Under the pieces are notes generated by a model. That model was given only the letters and a program-made list of their open reading frames with translations. It did no database searches and was not told the DNA's origin. From contig VXBP01010406.1 of the NCBI GenBank assembly GCA_013400115.1, forward strand, positions 62,440-126,439: a DNA stretch of 64,000 nucleotides, given 5' to 3'. Both the position numbers and the translations under genes were made by a program. This document shows, piece by piece, positions 1 to 11,788 of this stretch. Each line of letters opens with the position of its first letter. The first letter of the stretch is position 1. This DNA comes from Rhinopomastus cyanomelas. Lineage: Eukaryota; Chordata; Aves; Bucerotiformes; Rhinopomastidae.

Positions 1-246
1 TCTTGTGGTGACTGGTTTTCCCTGGGCTACTGGAGGTGGAGTTTGACTATCCTAACATAAATTGGTAGGGCTGAATCCAGTAAACTGCTCATCCTCACCT
101 GTCCATTAGGCCATGGAATGTGCTGAAGTAATAATAAATTGGATGAGATCTGGGTTTTCACAGCCAGACAAAAGATATTTTCTGCCAAAACTATTTATGT
201 GACTGCAAGCAGTCTCCTTCTGCTCCCACCTGTCTCCAAAATACAT

Positions 247-349
247 AGACTCATACAATTGTTTAGGTTGGAAAAGACCTTAAGATCATAACCCAGTTGT
301 CCCAAGGCCACCGCTAAACCATATCCTTAAGCCCCAGATCTACACGACA
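247..349 (-). mobile_element. CR1 LINE 3' tail, antisense
   Basis: The piece reads as the reverse complement of a CR1 3' end. It has a degenerate terminal repeat (tagactcatacaatt), then GGTTGGAAAAGACCTTAAGATCAT, and ends at a segment matching 'ccactaaaccatgtccctaagc' in other CR1 tails. No ORF2 sequence remains. The terminal repeat has decayed, which suggests an old copy. Confidence 0.75.
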
Positions 350-736
350 TGTGCACAGACAAAAACTCAGTTTATGTGAGGGTGGAGCAAGAAGGGGATT
401 GTTGGTCAGATTTAGTACTTTTTAGTAGTTAGAGATTAATTTAAACCTCACGTTTTCCTAAAGCACTGGAGGGCTTTTTGGTCTCGTTCCAGTTTTACCA
501 GTGCTGAGGTAGCAGTGAGGAAACTGGAAGGCATCCTGTGGCTGGCCATTGCTGAGAACAAATGGAGCCGGGGTGTTCCAGAGCTACAAAACACATTCCT
601 GATGACTCAGACCAGCTTTTAGAAAGGTCGTATCCTATGTTGTGCTTCTACAGTTTGAGGTAGAACTGTCTAAGCCGTGCGTGCAGTCATGCCTACGGTA
701 CGCTCAGAGCTGCAGTCTCAGTCTTTCTGGCAGCTG
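350..736. other. Unassigned non-coding stretch
   Basis: No recognisable gene or repeat. Base composition is ordinary for bird intergenic or intronic DNA. Confidence 0.5.
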
Positions 737-781
737 GAATCATACAATCATAGAATCACTACGGGCTGGAAGGGACCTCAA
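737..781 (-). mobile_element. CR1 LINE extreme 3' end, antisense, cut at an N
   Basis: Two terminal repeats (aatcatacaatcatagaatc) are followed by GGCTGGAAGGGACCTCAA, the start of a CR1 tail read backwards. The match stops at the ambiguous base at 782. The sequence after it is not CR1-like, so either the insertion was truncated or the N hides a join. Confidence 0.7.
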
Positions 782-959
782 NAAAAGAAGTACCAGATCA
801 TGCAAAAGACACTCTTACTGATTTTCTTTCAGGGTGGAGTGGTACAGAGCTTCCTTTCCACTTGGGGGTTTTGGGGGCAGAGGTTGAATTTCTATCTGTG
901 CATAGTTTGGTTGGGAGGCAGAGAGGTATTTTGAAGCATCAAGGCAGGGACACCTTCAC

Positions 960-1070
960 AGTATCACAGTAATGATGAGGTTGGAAAAGACCTTAAAGAT
1001 CACCCAGTCCAACCTAAATCCAAATCAACCCGGTAAACCTAACATCTAACATCTAGATCAGGCCACTCGG
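960..1070 (-). mobile_element. CR1 LINE 3' tail, antisense (ACTGTGATACTGTG subfamily)
   Basis: Starts with GTATCACAGTAATGATGAGG, then GGTTGGAAAAGACC, the 'aacctaaatccaaatcaaccc' segment and 'ctagatcaggccactc'. The same order occurs at 11.79 kb, and on the other strand at 30.4, 40.6, 53.3 and 63.0 kb, so these belong to one subfamily. The piece stops just inside the end of ORF2. Confidence 0.85.
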
Positions 1071-1834
1071 ACCAAAAGTTGTCTGTTTGCAGCCACGCAC
1101 GTCACTGCGTTCAGCAGTGAATTGGATCGGTCTCCTCTGGAACATACAGAGAGTGACTGAAACTGTGAGAAGAAAACTTCTCTTTGGCTGTTACTAAAAC
1201 AATGACAACAGCAGTTGCCTTGGTGAGCCTCAGTGATAAACCTTCCACTGAGCAAAACGAACCCAACATCGTTCCGGGCAGCAGGCAATGGACTAGCAGG
1301 AATTCTGTTAGCGCAGCACTCAACAGCTCCAAGAGATATGGGCTGTTCTGTTCCTTTGTAACTTGAAAGCTGAACTGCTCCACTGGAAGCCTTTATCTCC
1401 TTTGCTCCTTGTGCCCTCTCGTGTGGCAAGTGTCTGCAGCAGTAAACAAGCAAGGACAGCCTGAAAGATTTTCCGTCTCCTCCTTTTTCTTGCTGCCAGC
1501 AGAAGTGCTCGTTGGAGGATGGGGTTTGTTTCTTTTTTTATCAGCTGCCAGTGAACAGTTCTTGAAATTTTAATGGCTGAGAGAGGACGCTGGCGTGCTG
1601 CAACAAGCTGTCCTGTTCCACTGTGAGTGTTGATTCGTACGTGCCTGTGAGTCACCTGTTCCACTCAGATGCTGCACTACGTCGAGAAAAGTTGGCAATG
1701 GTTTTAGGGTCCTCAGCTGTTTGTAACACAGGCAGTAGGTTCTGCTGCACAAAGGAGGAACTCTATCTGTTTAAAGCAAGATTTCTGTGGTTGGTTAGGA
1801 GCATTTTCAGCCAGACAAAGCATAAAACTAAATC
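1071..1834. other. Unassigned non-coding stretch
   Basis: Several overlapping short open frames occur on both strands. None shows a recognisable domain or a credible exon structure. Confidence 0.45.
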
Positions 1835-2085
1835 ATGATGGGACCAGAGGGAAAAGCCTCAAGTTGTGCCGGGGGAGGTTCTCACTGGGCATCAGAAACT
1901 ATTTCTCCACTCCAGGAGTGATCAGGTATTGGAAGAGGCTGCCCAGGGAGCTGGCAGAGTCGCTGTCCCTGGAGGTGTTCCAAAACGATGCGGATCTGGT
2001 GCTTGGCAAAGCGGTTCGGTGGGCATGGCGGGGTTGGGTTGAAGGCTGGGTTTGGAGGTCTCGTCCAACCTTAATGATTCTGTGA
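1835..2085 (+). mobile_element. CR1 LINE 3' fragment
   Basis: The fragment carries the last part of ORF2: a GRFSLGIRNYF-like stretch, then RYWKRLPRELAESLSLEVFQ, the counterpart of the CR1 C-terminus. It continues through the 3' UTR to ATGATTCTGTGA. The final codons after the LEVFQ block differ from the CTRLD-type end seen in the 7.5 kb copy, which points to a different, older subfamily. Confidence 0.85.
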
Positions 2086-4963
2086 GAAACAAACACAAAA
2101 CCTTTAAGCTGGTTGAGAATAAGGACATTTAAGGTCAGGCTGTTTCACATCTTTATGTCATTAGTCTTCAGAGACATCTGAAATTCAGACAGTCCTAATA
2201 TCCTCGATGCTTTTCAGTTTTACATTTTGGCATTGCGCGCAGAGCAATGTTCCGGAACGTTTGCAGAGAGGAAAATACGACACTTGGAAATGGTACCACG
2301 CTCTTGCTGAACTCCTGGGTCCCCTTTGCTTTGAGGAACGTTCAAATGACCGAAATTGTTTCCTCTTTTAATGGCCTAATTCATTCTTAGCACGAGCCAA
2401 CGAGACTTCTTCCTTCCTGCAATTTGTGTGCCATTCAGAGCTTCCAACGGCCATTGGTAAGCAGGAAGCCTCAGGCTTCTGCTGTTCATTAGGTGTGTCA
2501 CCAGAAGATTTGCTTTCTACTGTCTAACAATCTTCTGTGTTTTTTCATTAACTTCACATGGCCACAAACGAGGCCATTAGGATGCTCAGCACTTAGGAAG
2601 TTTCATGGGCTGAGATGTGGGTAACACGTGGGAGGCTGCGGAGTTTTCATCCAAGTCACCTCCTGCTCTGTAATGAAAATTTATTCCTTCTCCGTATCTG
2701 AGCTGCTGAACCTAGCTGGTGGATTGCTTCTGCTCAGGGCTGGGTTGTTTTTTATCTTTTACTCTGCTATGTTTTTGTCAAGGAATTTGAATTTCTTGCT
2801 AAAATGCAAGAAGGAGCTGCTGCACTTCTAAAGGAGTGGACTGTTTTCCAGAGACTTTGCAAAGGCAGCTCATTCGCTGGATTGTGCTCCTGAAGGCCCT
2901 GCAAGCAGTGAAGTTTCCACATGAATTTAATGAATTAAAACTTTCACTGGAATTTTTTCACATGACTTTTTTTCATACCCTGAGCAATTACGATTGTACC
3001 TGCAATTCAGGAAAGCTGAGTTTGCAAGATGTTCTCTTATTTCAGCCCGGCTGTGCCCTGATGCTCATGACTCCTTCCCTTTTTACCCTTGCTCTGTGTG
3101 CCGTGGGCAAGCTGGTCACTCTGGTCAGCAAAGGGCTGTAGCCTCACTGGGAAAGGAGACCGACAGAAGACCCCAGTATAAATGTACCTGGAGATGCAGA
3201 TCTGTCCCAGCTGCATTACAGACTTCAAAGCTGAGCAGAATTTTCAGTTTAGGATCTTGACCCCCTCTCCCTACCTTTAGGAGAGCACAAGGAATCTCTT
3301 CCCAGTTCCAAAGGTGTGTTTGTTGAACTACACACCATTAACCTGCCCACATCTCTACATACAGTGGCCACCCCAACCCTGCCATCCGCAGCGCGTGTGC
3401 TGATATTCAAGGGCCAATGTTCTTCCTAGAGAGGCTAAAAAGCCACAATGACTGTTAGAGCAGCTACAGGCTTTGGAAGGACTCGTGGTCCTTGCTGCAG
3501 TGTCCAGGACAGCCAGGTCAGAAGGCCAGGTAGATCATGATGCTGTGATCACATTGATCTTACTCTCTAGCAGCTGAGTCCTCACCTGATGTTCCCTGCA
3601 CTAACAGAGCTGGTGTGTTTTGCAGAGTTTGCAGTACACCAAATAAAGGCCCATTTCCTTGTGAGCACAGGCAGCCCCAACTCAACTCATTCATCGGCAC
3701 GGTCAGCTTCTGTGGTTGATAACAGTCATCTTTTGTGACGACAATGGAAAGAAACAATGGAGAGAGGAGACTCCTTTGCCAGCCACTAATGGGGAGATGT
3801 TGTACCTACAGAATGTCAAAGAGGGAAGAAAACAAGCTGTGTTTCCTTTACATGCATCTCCACAGGCTGACTTGCGGCCGTGAAGAGTTAACGTTGACGA
3901 GGGGTGTGCGGAAACCTTACATAACTCGTTCAGCCTCATCTCCTGGGTGTTTCTCTGTACACTCTGCCAGAACTAATTTCACGGTTTTAAAACAACTCGT
4001 GGTACAAAAAGAATACGTAATGAGTTGCCGTGAGATATGATTGTTTCCCATCTGAGAGACAGAGAGACCTGTAGCTCTCCAGGACTTATTAAGAGTCACT
4101 TCTCAATTATGCACGGGACGTATAGCTTCACAAAGGCCATGTGGTTCCTCTTGAATCCATCAGGCTTTGGCTGTGGAGAGCATACCTTATGCAAGAATTC
4201 AAGATGCTCTTCCCTGTTTTTCCTCAGGATCTTCTCCTCTGCTAGTTTATAAATTCAAAGAGACCGTGAGCTTGTGCAGACAAAAACACTGACCTGGCAT
4301 GGTCTGTCCTATCCTGCATGCTGAGTCCCTGTCATATCCCAGAGTTTGAAAGCAGACAAAGCTTTCTGGTGCTGTCAAAAAAGTCATCTCTGAGAAAGGA
4401 AGCAGCATCCAAACTGTCAAGAGCAATACTTGCTCCCTCTCAGCCAGCGACGCTTCGCTCCCGCAGCCTGCATAGCAATGAACTGCTCACGGGAGTTATC
4501 AGAAGACGTAGCTCACCCAAAACCCTGGCAAAAGCAGCCTCCGGGGAGAGGAAGTTGAGCAGAAGGAGGTGGCAGAAAGGAACCTGTTCATTTTACAACG
4601 AAGTACGTAGGGACGTGTGGGTTTGCTTTGGGTGGAAAAGCAGAACGTGACTGTAAATGAAGTGGGGGAATGCTTTGGGACGTGGGCCTGGGGCACAAGC
4701 CAACAGCTCACGGCTGGAAAACCACCTTGTTGGCTGTTTGACGAGCAGACATTTCATTCATTTGCTGTTGCAGAGACAGTGCAACGTGGGCCACAGCACA
4801 ACCCTCCCCACCTCTAAAACTTCTGGTAGCCCCGGCAATGTCTTGTATCACTCATGGAGGCAGGAAGTCAGGGGGAAATGAACTGCCTGAGATATGCCCA
4901 GATCCTTCCAAGCCATAAAGGGAGATTTTTTTCCTAGAATATTAGGGCCACTCTGGTTGAAGT
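2086..4963. other. Unassigned non-coding stretch
   Basis: Nearly 2.9 kb without a recognisable repeat or gene. Open frames of 60-110 codons (for example 2836-3141 and 4318-4650 on +) have no familiar motif. A minus-strand frame at 3560-3757 crosses a CAG|GTGAGG donor-like site near 3590; I treat it as chance. Confidence 0.4.
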
Positions 4964-5072
4964 GAGTTAGTGTAGCCTTAAACTCACTTAGCCTAAGTGT
5001 AGTCTAAGAGAGTAAGAGACTACTTAAGTAGTCTTAAGAAAGACTCTTCTTTTCTTAAGAAAGTAAGAGAGA
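4964..5072. repeat. Cluster of short palindromes rich in CTTAAG/CTTAG
   Basis: The segment contains a perfect 18-bp palindrome, AGACTACTTAAGTAGTCT (5017-5034). It also has a 7-bp stem with a one-base centre, CACTTAG-C-CTAAGTG (4985-4999), and two copies of TCTTAAGAAAG about 22 bp apart. The whole segment looks like degenerate, partly self-complementary repeats of a GTAGTCTTAAGAGAGTAAGAG-like unit. No transposon family was recognised. Confidence 0.6.
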
Positions 5073-5283
5073 AATTTATGAGGCTCTTCGGATCCCCAAT
5101 CCAAAACACTTCAGTAGAGCAGCTGGGATTACTAGTCAAATCTCACTGCTGTATACAGGTGATTTAAAACAAAAATGTGAATGGATGAAGGAGATCTCCT
5201 CCAGCTTAGCTCAGCTATGGGACCTGTTGCCTCAGCCAGCAACCTTGAATGGACAGTTTGCATCTTCAATCATCGCTGCATCT

Positions 5284-5807
5284 TCCCCTCGAATACTGCA
5301 TCCACATCTGGTGTCCTCAGCGTAAGAAAGACACAGTAGAGCTGTTGGAGTGAATCCAGAGGAGGGTCACAAAGACGATCCAAGGGCTGGAGTACCTTAG
5401 CTATGAGGGTAGGCTGGGGGCCTGGGGCTGTTCAGCACAGAATAGAGAAGACTCCGAGGGGACCCTATAGCTGCCTTACAAAATGTACAGGAAGGCTGAA
5501 GAGGGATTTGTCACAAGGGTCTCAAGTGATAGGACAAGGAGAAATAGTTTTAAGCTGAAGGAGAGTAGGTTTAGACTACATCTTAGGAAGAAGCTCTCCA
5601 GTACAAGGGTGGAGAGGCTCTGGAATAGATTGCCCAGAGAGGTTGTGGCTGCCCCCTTCCTGGAAGTGCTCAGGGTGGAGGAGGTCTTGAGCAACCAAAT
5701 CTGGCTGAGAGGTTTTGCTGCCCAAGGCAGGGAGATTGCAGTAGAGATCATCTACTGTGATCTCTAAGGTGCCTTCCAGCCTGAGCTGTTCTATGGTCTT
5801 TGGGTGC
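5284..5807 (+). mobile_element. CR1 LINE 3' fragment, old copy
   Basis: Starts in ORF2 ('gtagagctgttggagtgaatccag', the LLE-V-Q region) and passes through a damaged RLGAWGLFS-like stretch. It then keeps an open frame (5483-5767) with RFRLHLRKKLSSTRVERLWN and RLPREVVAAPFLEVL. The 3' end is GCCTTCCAGCCTGAGCTGTTCTATGG without a clean terminal repeat. Indels split ORF2, so this is a dead, diverged copy. Confidence 0.8.
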
Positions 5808-7542
5808 TGGAAAGGTAGAAACAAGGCAGATTCTTTGATCAATTCTTCTTGCCTTCCTGCCCTCCTAAGGAGAGTCACCATGGACATCCACTGTGTGGCT
5901 TGTAAGGAGGGCTTGGCGGGACGGTGCCCCAACACACGGTTCCTGCCCTGCCGGGTCCCCGTCTTTGGCGCAAGGTGAGGCTGAATTTGCTGGGAAGGGT
6001 TATGTTTTTCTGTCTGCTGGGCAGAAACGGTGACATGACAGATGACATGGTGGCAGAATGCGTGAAGTAATTTAGATTAACCTCTCCAATTTTCTGTGAG
6101 AGCAGTGCTGGAAGTCCTGTAAGGTTTTGGAAGAACTCCAAGAACAAATTTTCATGCTTCTTATCCCAAACGCACTAGAGATGGAGGAAATTTTTACTTC
6201 AGTAAAAAATCATCTGTGTCCCGGTAGGACCCAGTGGGGAAATAGTAGCTTTTTATAGGAAAATTGTGGTTTTTTTCACCTGCAGAACCTGTCATTTTTA
6301 ATATGGGGGAGAACCAGAAGATGTGAGGCACAAACACACGTCGATTCTCTTTTTAGAAAACCAGTGGAGAATAGGGATGCAAATTAGTTCACTGTGCAGA
6401 TCTAATTAATCAGCCTCTCTTCTCTCTTCTTTATTCCAGTTACCTTGAATTAGAAGTCATGTTATCCTTTGGGCTCCGACTGACTTAACGTTTTAGAAAC
6501 CTGCCTGCTGCTGATCTGACAAGGAAGTCAGAAGGGGTCAACACTCTTTGTGTTGCAGTTGCTCAAAACCAGTGGCTGTTTTCAGCTGCAGTGGTACTCT
6601 GGGGCTGTTCTGCTCCTGCTGCTCCAAAGCTCGGCTGAAAATAGGCACTAACTGAGTGTACGCTGAAGGAATCTTCTGTAAAGGTGAATCCGTTCTCCTA
6701 CATCATCTGAAGGTAGAACCTGGATTCGATGAGGAGTTTTGACCCATCCAAGGTTAAGAGGTGCCTGGGCCTGAGGTCTGTTGGGGTTTTTTTGATGGTC
6801 TGTTGTGCAAGGAAATGAGAAGGAGGGATTGCGGTGGAGTAAGCAGAAGATTATTCAGCAGTTCCCTGTTACAATCATTAAGAAGGCAGAGTTAGACGCT
6901 GAACTGTTATTTCAGTCAAATCTTCATTTAATTTATGTCAGGTTTCTGTAAATAATTAATATGACATTTTAAGTTGACTTGTTACCCAAAATAGCTGTGA
7001 TGCAGTAATAAACTGCTCTGCAGTCGGGAGACACGGCTCTAGCACCGCGTCCTGTTCGAAATGATTTCCCACTTGCCAGCCAAGCTGAATATTAGTGCTC
7101 CTAGGTAGGAGGTTATTAACTGTATTTGCTCTTTGAAGAGAAAAGAGCTCCTCAGAAAGGTGCCTTCGACGGCAGCGGAAGGTTTCTCAGCAGGAGCCGA
7201 TTTCCTCGGGGAGCAATTCTGTGTTTGCCCAGCTCAGTGCAGATTTACTCTTCTACTCACTTGGAGGTAGGGGCAGGGAAGCACAGGCAGGTCCTTGAGA
7301 CGGGAGTAGGGACAATTTCAAATGTCACAGCGTTTTTTAACCATATCAGTGCCAAGAGTGAGTTTTTTAGGACAGAGCGGGCAGAAAACCATGCGGCTCA
7401 GTGGAGCCCAAATCCTCGTCCTTCAGCAAATCACTCAAGAAATACCTTATTTTCAGGATTTTTTTCTTCATGAGACGTTAGTGAACATGAGCTATCTGTT
7501 CCTCTAGGACCTTGGAATTTTCTGCCTGGTCTGTTCACACAG
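5808..7542. other. Unassigned stretch with an AT-rich core
   Basis: No gene or known repeat. The part around 6890-7020 is AT-rich, with several TAATTA/ATTTAAT homeodomain-type cores. It could be a conserved non-coding element, but conservation cannot be judged from one sequence. Confidence 0.35.
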
Positions 7543-8014
7543 GAGCTGCTCGTGCTGATGGACTCAGTGGAGAGAGTTCAGCGTAGGACAACGAAGATGA
7601 TGAAGGAGGTGAAGCAGCTCCCTTACAAGGAGAGGCTGAGGGAGCTGGGTCTCTTTAGCTTGGAGAGGAGGAGACTGAGGGGTGACCTCATTAATGTCCA
7701 TAAATATTTGAGGGGTGGGTGTCAGGAGGATGGAACTGGGCTGTTCTCCGTGCCATCTAGTGATAGGACGAGGGGCAGTGGTTATAAGCTGGAACATAGG
7801 AGGTTCCACATCAACCTGAGAGTTGTGAGGGTGATGGAGCTCTGAAACGGGCTGCCCAGGGGTGTTGTGGAGTCTCCCTCACTGGAGATATTCAAGACCC
7901 GACTGGACGGGTTCCTGTGCGACTTGGTTTAGGTGATCCTGCTGTTGCAGGGGGATTGGACTGGATGATTGGGGATTGGTCCCTTCCAATCCCTAGTGAT
8001 TCTATGATTCTGTG
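7543..8014 (+). mobile_element. CR1 LINE 3' fragment with near-intact ORF2 end
   Basis: Open frame 7552-7845 encodes ERVQRRTTKMMKEVKQLPYK, then ERLRELGLFSLERRRLRGDL, then the SDRTRGSGYKLEHRRFHINL block. A short deletion after HINL (near 7820) removes the RRNFF residues and shifts the frame. The rest (GLPRGVVESPSLEIFKTRLD in the other frame) continues to the 3' UTR and ends with GATTCTATGATTCTGTG at 7998-8014. Relatively young, but not functional. Confidence 0.93.
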
Positions 8015-9300
8015 CGCTTTGGTGAGCAGAAACCTCCTCACACAGTAGAGTCACTGCTCAATGTTCAGGATGGCTGAGGAACTGGGGGGAGAAAAGCACT
8101 AGGAGATCGTTCGTACACTCAACGGCACCGGCTCCGACACCCAAAAGACTGCCTTCCCCTACAGGCAGAAGTGCAAAAGCACTGCCTTGTGTCTTTATGA
8201 CCTCTTGCTCATTGTCTGATGCTCTGCAAGGTTTCGCAGTGCAGCCCAGTTGGACTTGCCTTGACTTTTGTTTCAGCTTCAAACTGGACACTAGATCAAG
8301 CCTGGGCAGGATGGGTGCTGTAGCTCTTCAGCGTTGTGCAATTCATGATCAGCTTTAGCGCAGATTTGACTTCGGCTACTCGCGGGGAAGGCAGGGAATT
8401 TTTATTTTTGGAGCTGAGGTCTTCACCTGACTGCTGTGGAGCTAGATTCTGGAAAGGCTGCGAGCAATTGATCTGCACGGCCAGCTTTTATGTCTTTAGA
8501 TCAACACCTGTCACTCTGGGTACTCTGGGGTCACGGATGCTTTTAAATAGCACCAAAGGGTCACCCCTAGACCCTGAATAAGATTCAAGGCACCCTGAAT
8601 TTTTTCTTCTGTGTTTTTATTCATATAGTGGAATTTCAGGGTCTTTCATACATCCTACCTTCAGATTTGACTTAACAGCTGTAGTCTACAAAAAGAGGAC
8701 TGCTCAGCTATATTTAGCCCGGTGAAGAGAGCAGGAAAAATCTTTTAAGATGTCTTCTGTAACAGAGTCATCGTGTCCCTCCCTGCCACCCCCCGCCAAT
8801 ATGCCCCCTTTTTTCTTTTCTTTCTAAGTCATGACAAATCCTCACCCCTAACTTTTCTTGGCTAATCAAAGAAGAACTTTTAATGTTAATCATCCTCCTG
8901 AGCTTTAACTTTTAAGGCAGCAGTGCTCATAAAATGTGTGTTTTTATTTTTTTCCCTAGTGCTGACAGGAGAAAGTCATTTCTCATTCTCTTTTTCCTCT
9001 TGCCTTTTTCACTTTCGGGTGCCAGTCTTGCAAATCAATATTTCATTTGGAAGGAGCCATGTTTGATGCCAGTTCAACTTATTTGCTTTACAGTCACCGC
9101 AGTAATGCTTTGTAGCTCTGTCAGTATGTAAATTAAACCAAGCATAGATAGCTTTGTGTTGCTTAATGTTCAGCTGATAAAAATTAATGTGGTGTGAAAT
9201 GAGCATTTTATCTGACTGCAGATACAGTGCTGCAGTTAATTAGACTGGCAGAGCAAAATGTTATTAAACACAGAGGCCCCTGATCGTCAAGAGCTGGGTG
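8015..9300. other. Unassigned stretch; AT-rich end before CpG patch
   Basis: No gene recognised. From about 9130 to 9260 the DNA is AT-rich, with AATTAAACC, AAAAATTAATG and AGTTAATTAG motifs. This is the composition typical of vertebrate enhancers and conserved non-coding elements, and it lies directly upstream of the CpG-rich patch. Confidence 0.35.
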
Positions 9301-9690
9301 AACCTCAAAACCGTGGGTTTGGGTGGGCAGCGTAATGCAGATTGACCGAGGCAGGGCTCAGAGCAAACATACCGAGGACGGTGCCCTCCTGCAGCAACGA
9401 GACCTGACGGAGCGAGCGCGCCTCGGGTGCGCGGGGAAGGTACGCGGCGAGCCAAGCGCTCCCAGCGCGCTCGGGAAGTGCATTAATCAGCACTCACACA
9501 CGAGCTGCAGCCTCTCGCTGTCGTTCAGCATCGCCCCTGCCGAAGTTGGGAGCTCGGTGACGGCGAAGTGATCGGTGATCCGAGGCAAACAAAGAGGCAA
9601 AACATTTAATTCAGCAGAAGCACCCTCGTGCGTTCGGTTAGTCCTCTCGGCGCAGCGCCTTGCGGCGCTGGTGGAGCGTGTTGCTGTTTG
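9301..9690. promoter_or_regulatory. Small CpG-island-like patch
   Basis: I count about 39 CpG dinucleotides in about 390 bases, at a GC content near 57%. This is close to or above random expectation, whereas the surroundings are CpG-poor. Dense examples are GCGAGCGCGCC (9411-9422) and GTACGCGGCGAGC (9440-9452). Short open frames on both strands are not recognisable. The patch may be a promoter or enhancer of an unseen transcript, or an unmethylated regulatory element. No TATA box or exon is evident. Confidence 0.4.
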
Positions 9691-9956
9691 CCATAATTAC
9701 AGTGAAAAAGCCCTGACTGATACCTTCTATTCTATGAACCGAATATACTCCACAACTATTGGGCTGTTTCTCCTGCTGCCCGTGCATGGGCCCTGTTTTC
9801 ATATTGTTCTCTGTTCATGCATCTAGAGAAATTTGTATTATTTATATTATTATAAACAAGAAGAGGATCAGATTAGCATGTGGATTTTACGTCAACTCGT
9901 TACTGGCGTAAGACTTTATGTTGGCTGCAGCTGAATGTGCCACTCTGCTTTCTTTT

Positions 9957-10022
9957 CATAGAATCATAGAATCATCATGGCTGGAAAGGACCTCCAGGGT
10001 CATCAAGCCCAGCCCTTTCTCC
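9957..10022 (-). mobile_element. CR1 LINE extreme 3' end, antisense
   Basis: Begins with two terminal repeats (tcatagaatcatagaatcat), then GGCTGGAAAGGACCTCCAGG and 'gtcatcaagcccagccctttctcc'. The 'agcccag' wording differs from the other tails here, so it is a separate subfamily. The following 60 bases may be further, unaligned CR1 3' UTR. Confidence 0.75.
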
Positions 10023-10459
10023 TAGTGCCTAAGGATGATGCTGTGGGTGGGTGCTGGAGACACCAGTATCCAACTTCCTCGGCGGGATGCAATTAGTGCG
10101 ATGGTTTTAGCCAGTGAAACCCCCATCAGATAATGTTTTTGGAGCCCAGCGTTTGTTCATGTTTAATTGAAGACTTCAGGCTGTGGTGTTTCTGTTCAGA
10201 GATGGGAAGTTTCAAGTCATGTTTAAACATACAAGCCAACACCCAGAATTTCAGGTGTCTGCGTGGATGCTTAGGCAATCGAGTTTAAAGGACTCTGCAG
10301 AGGATGAACAGGAGATCACCTGAGAGAAACGTGTGTTCGGGCATTTCCCCAGAGGACAGCGAGGGCTTTCCTGCCTCCTCGCATTCCGCGAGCCCAGGAG
10401 CACTGCTGCACAGCCTCGATTTTGCTTCCTAGCAGCCTCCCTCTGAAATAACCTCCCTT

Positions 10460-10880
10460 GGGAATCCTCTTATGAAGACAGGCTGAGAGAGTTGGGGTTG
10501 TCCAGCCTGAAGAGGAGAAGACTCCCAGGGGACCTTATAGGAACCTGTCAGTCCCTGAAAGGGGCCTAAAAGGAGGCTGGGGAAGAACTGTTCACAAGGG
10601 CATGGAACAGTGGGACAGAGCATCATGGCTTTAAGCTAGAAAAGGGTAAATCCAGGCTGGACATGAGGAAGAGGTTCTTTAATCTGAGGGTGGTGGATCA
10701 CTGAAACAAGTTGCCAAGAGAGGTGGTGGAGGCCCCGTCCCTAGAGACATTCAGGGTCAGGCTGGAAGGGGGTCTGAGCAATCTGTTCTAGTTAGAGATG
10801 TCCCTTCTTGTTGTAGAGAGGCTGGACTAGGTGACCTTTGTAAGTCCCTCCCAGCCCAACACTTTCTATGATGCTATGAT
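10460..10880 (+). mobile_element. CR1 LINE 3' fragment
   Basis: ORF2 end with ERLRELGLSSLKRRRLPGDL-type content broken by in-frame stops. The 'ggctggacatgaggaagaggttctttaatctgagggtggtgg' block and 'agttgccaagagaggtggtggaggccccgtccctagag' follow. The 3' UTR ends with TTTCTATGATGCTATGAT. The FNLRVVDH wording matches the copies at 33.4, 46.7 and 49.5 kb, so these four form another subfamily. Confidence 0.87.
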
Positions 10881-11788
10881 ATTTTCTCCTGTGCTGCCTA
10901 TGTCGCAGAGTCAGAGTATTTCAGAGCAACACAGAGCAGACAGCAGGACCTCAGTGGCTGTCACAACACTATTAAAAAGGGGCAGAGGGTGGTCAGCTCT
11001 TCACGTGGATGCACAGACTGATATCTCCTATTAATTTGCTTGACACTAACTGGAGTTTCAGGGCAGAACTGAAGAACTTCAGCTTTATGGCTCTATTTCA
11101 AAGGATTTGTGAAGGTGATCAAGGGGTCCTCCATGTGTTACTACAGAAACCTCCCAGTAGAAGTAGGCAGGAGGCTTCTTCAGCTACATGCTTGTTACAC
11201 CTAGGTGTGTTTGTGAGAAAAAGAGGGAGGTGATGAGATAAGGCTGCCTCAGTCTTTGCATGCACTGCTTGGGCTGCTTTGTGCCTCGGTGATTTCCAGA
11301 TAAAATGCAAGTCTTCACTCCATTTACTTATTCATTTATTTAAAGTATTTTACCACTTGAAAGAAACGCCGTCAATTCCCTACCTATTTTCAACAGAGTT
11401 GAAGTACTCAGGAAGCTGAAAGATGGGATTGGTTTCAAAACAGGCTTCAGTGCCCTCTCCCTTTCAAACGTCATAATTTAGTGCTGTGCATCAACTAGAT
11501 CCTCTAGAGAGATGGACGTGAGCTTCTTGCATGCAACTGAAGACAAACAGTTCACAACTTGCTTAGAATTTCAGGTATGAATCCCTCCATACGTAGACCT
11601 GTAACAAGAGCAGTGTTCATTACTGTCCTAACCACGAATTAAGTAATTTGCCGGGCGAGCAGCATCTGTGTGCTAATCTGGAGTGAGCTGCGTGCCAGAT
11701 CCTGGCAGGGTGCCCCATCTCATGTTTTACCTTATGAGAGGTTCTTGGTTCTTCATGGAGCTGCATGTTGTTTAGTGCTCTTTTCTTC
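10881..11788. other. Unassigned non-coding stretch
   Basis: No recognisable gene or repeat. It holds only short chance open frames such as 10831-11034 and 11009-11233, which overlap in different frames. Confidence 0.45.

Noticed and set aside
3560..3757. Minus-strand frame crossing a CAG|GTGAGG donor-like site
   Set aside because: The frame continues past the donor, there is no clear acceptor or start context, and no family is recognised.
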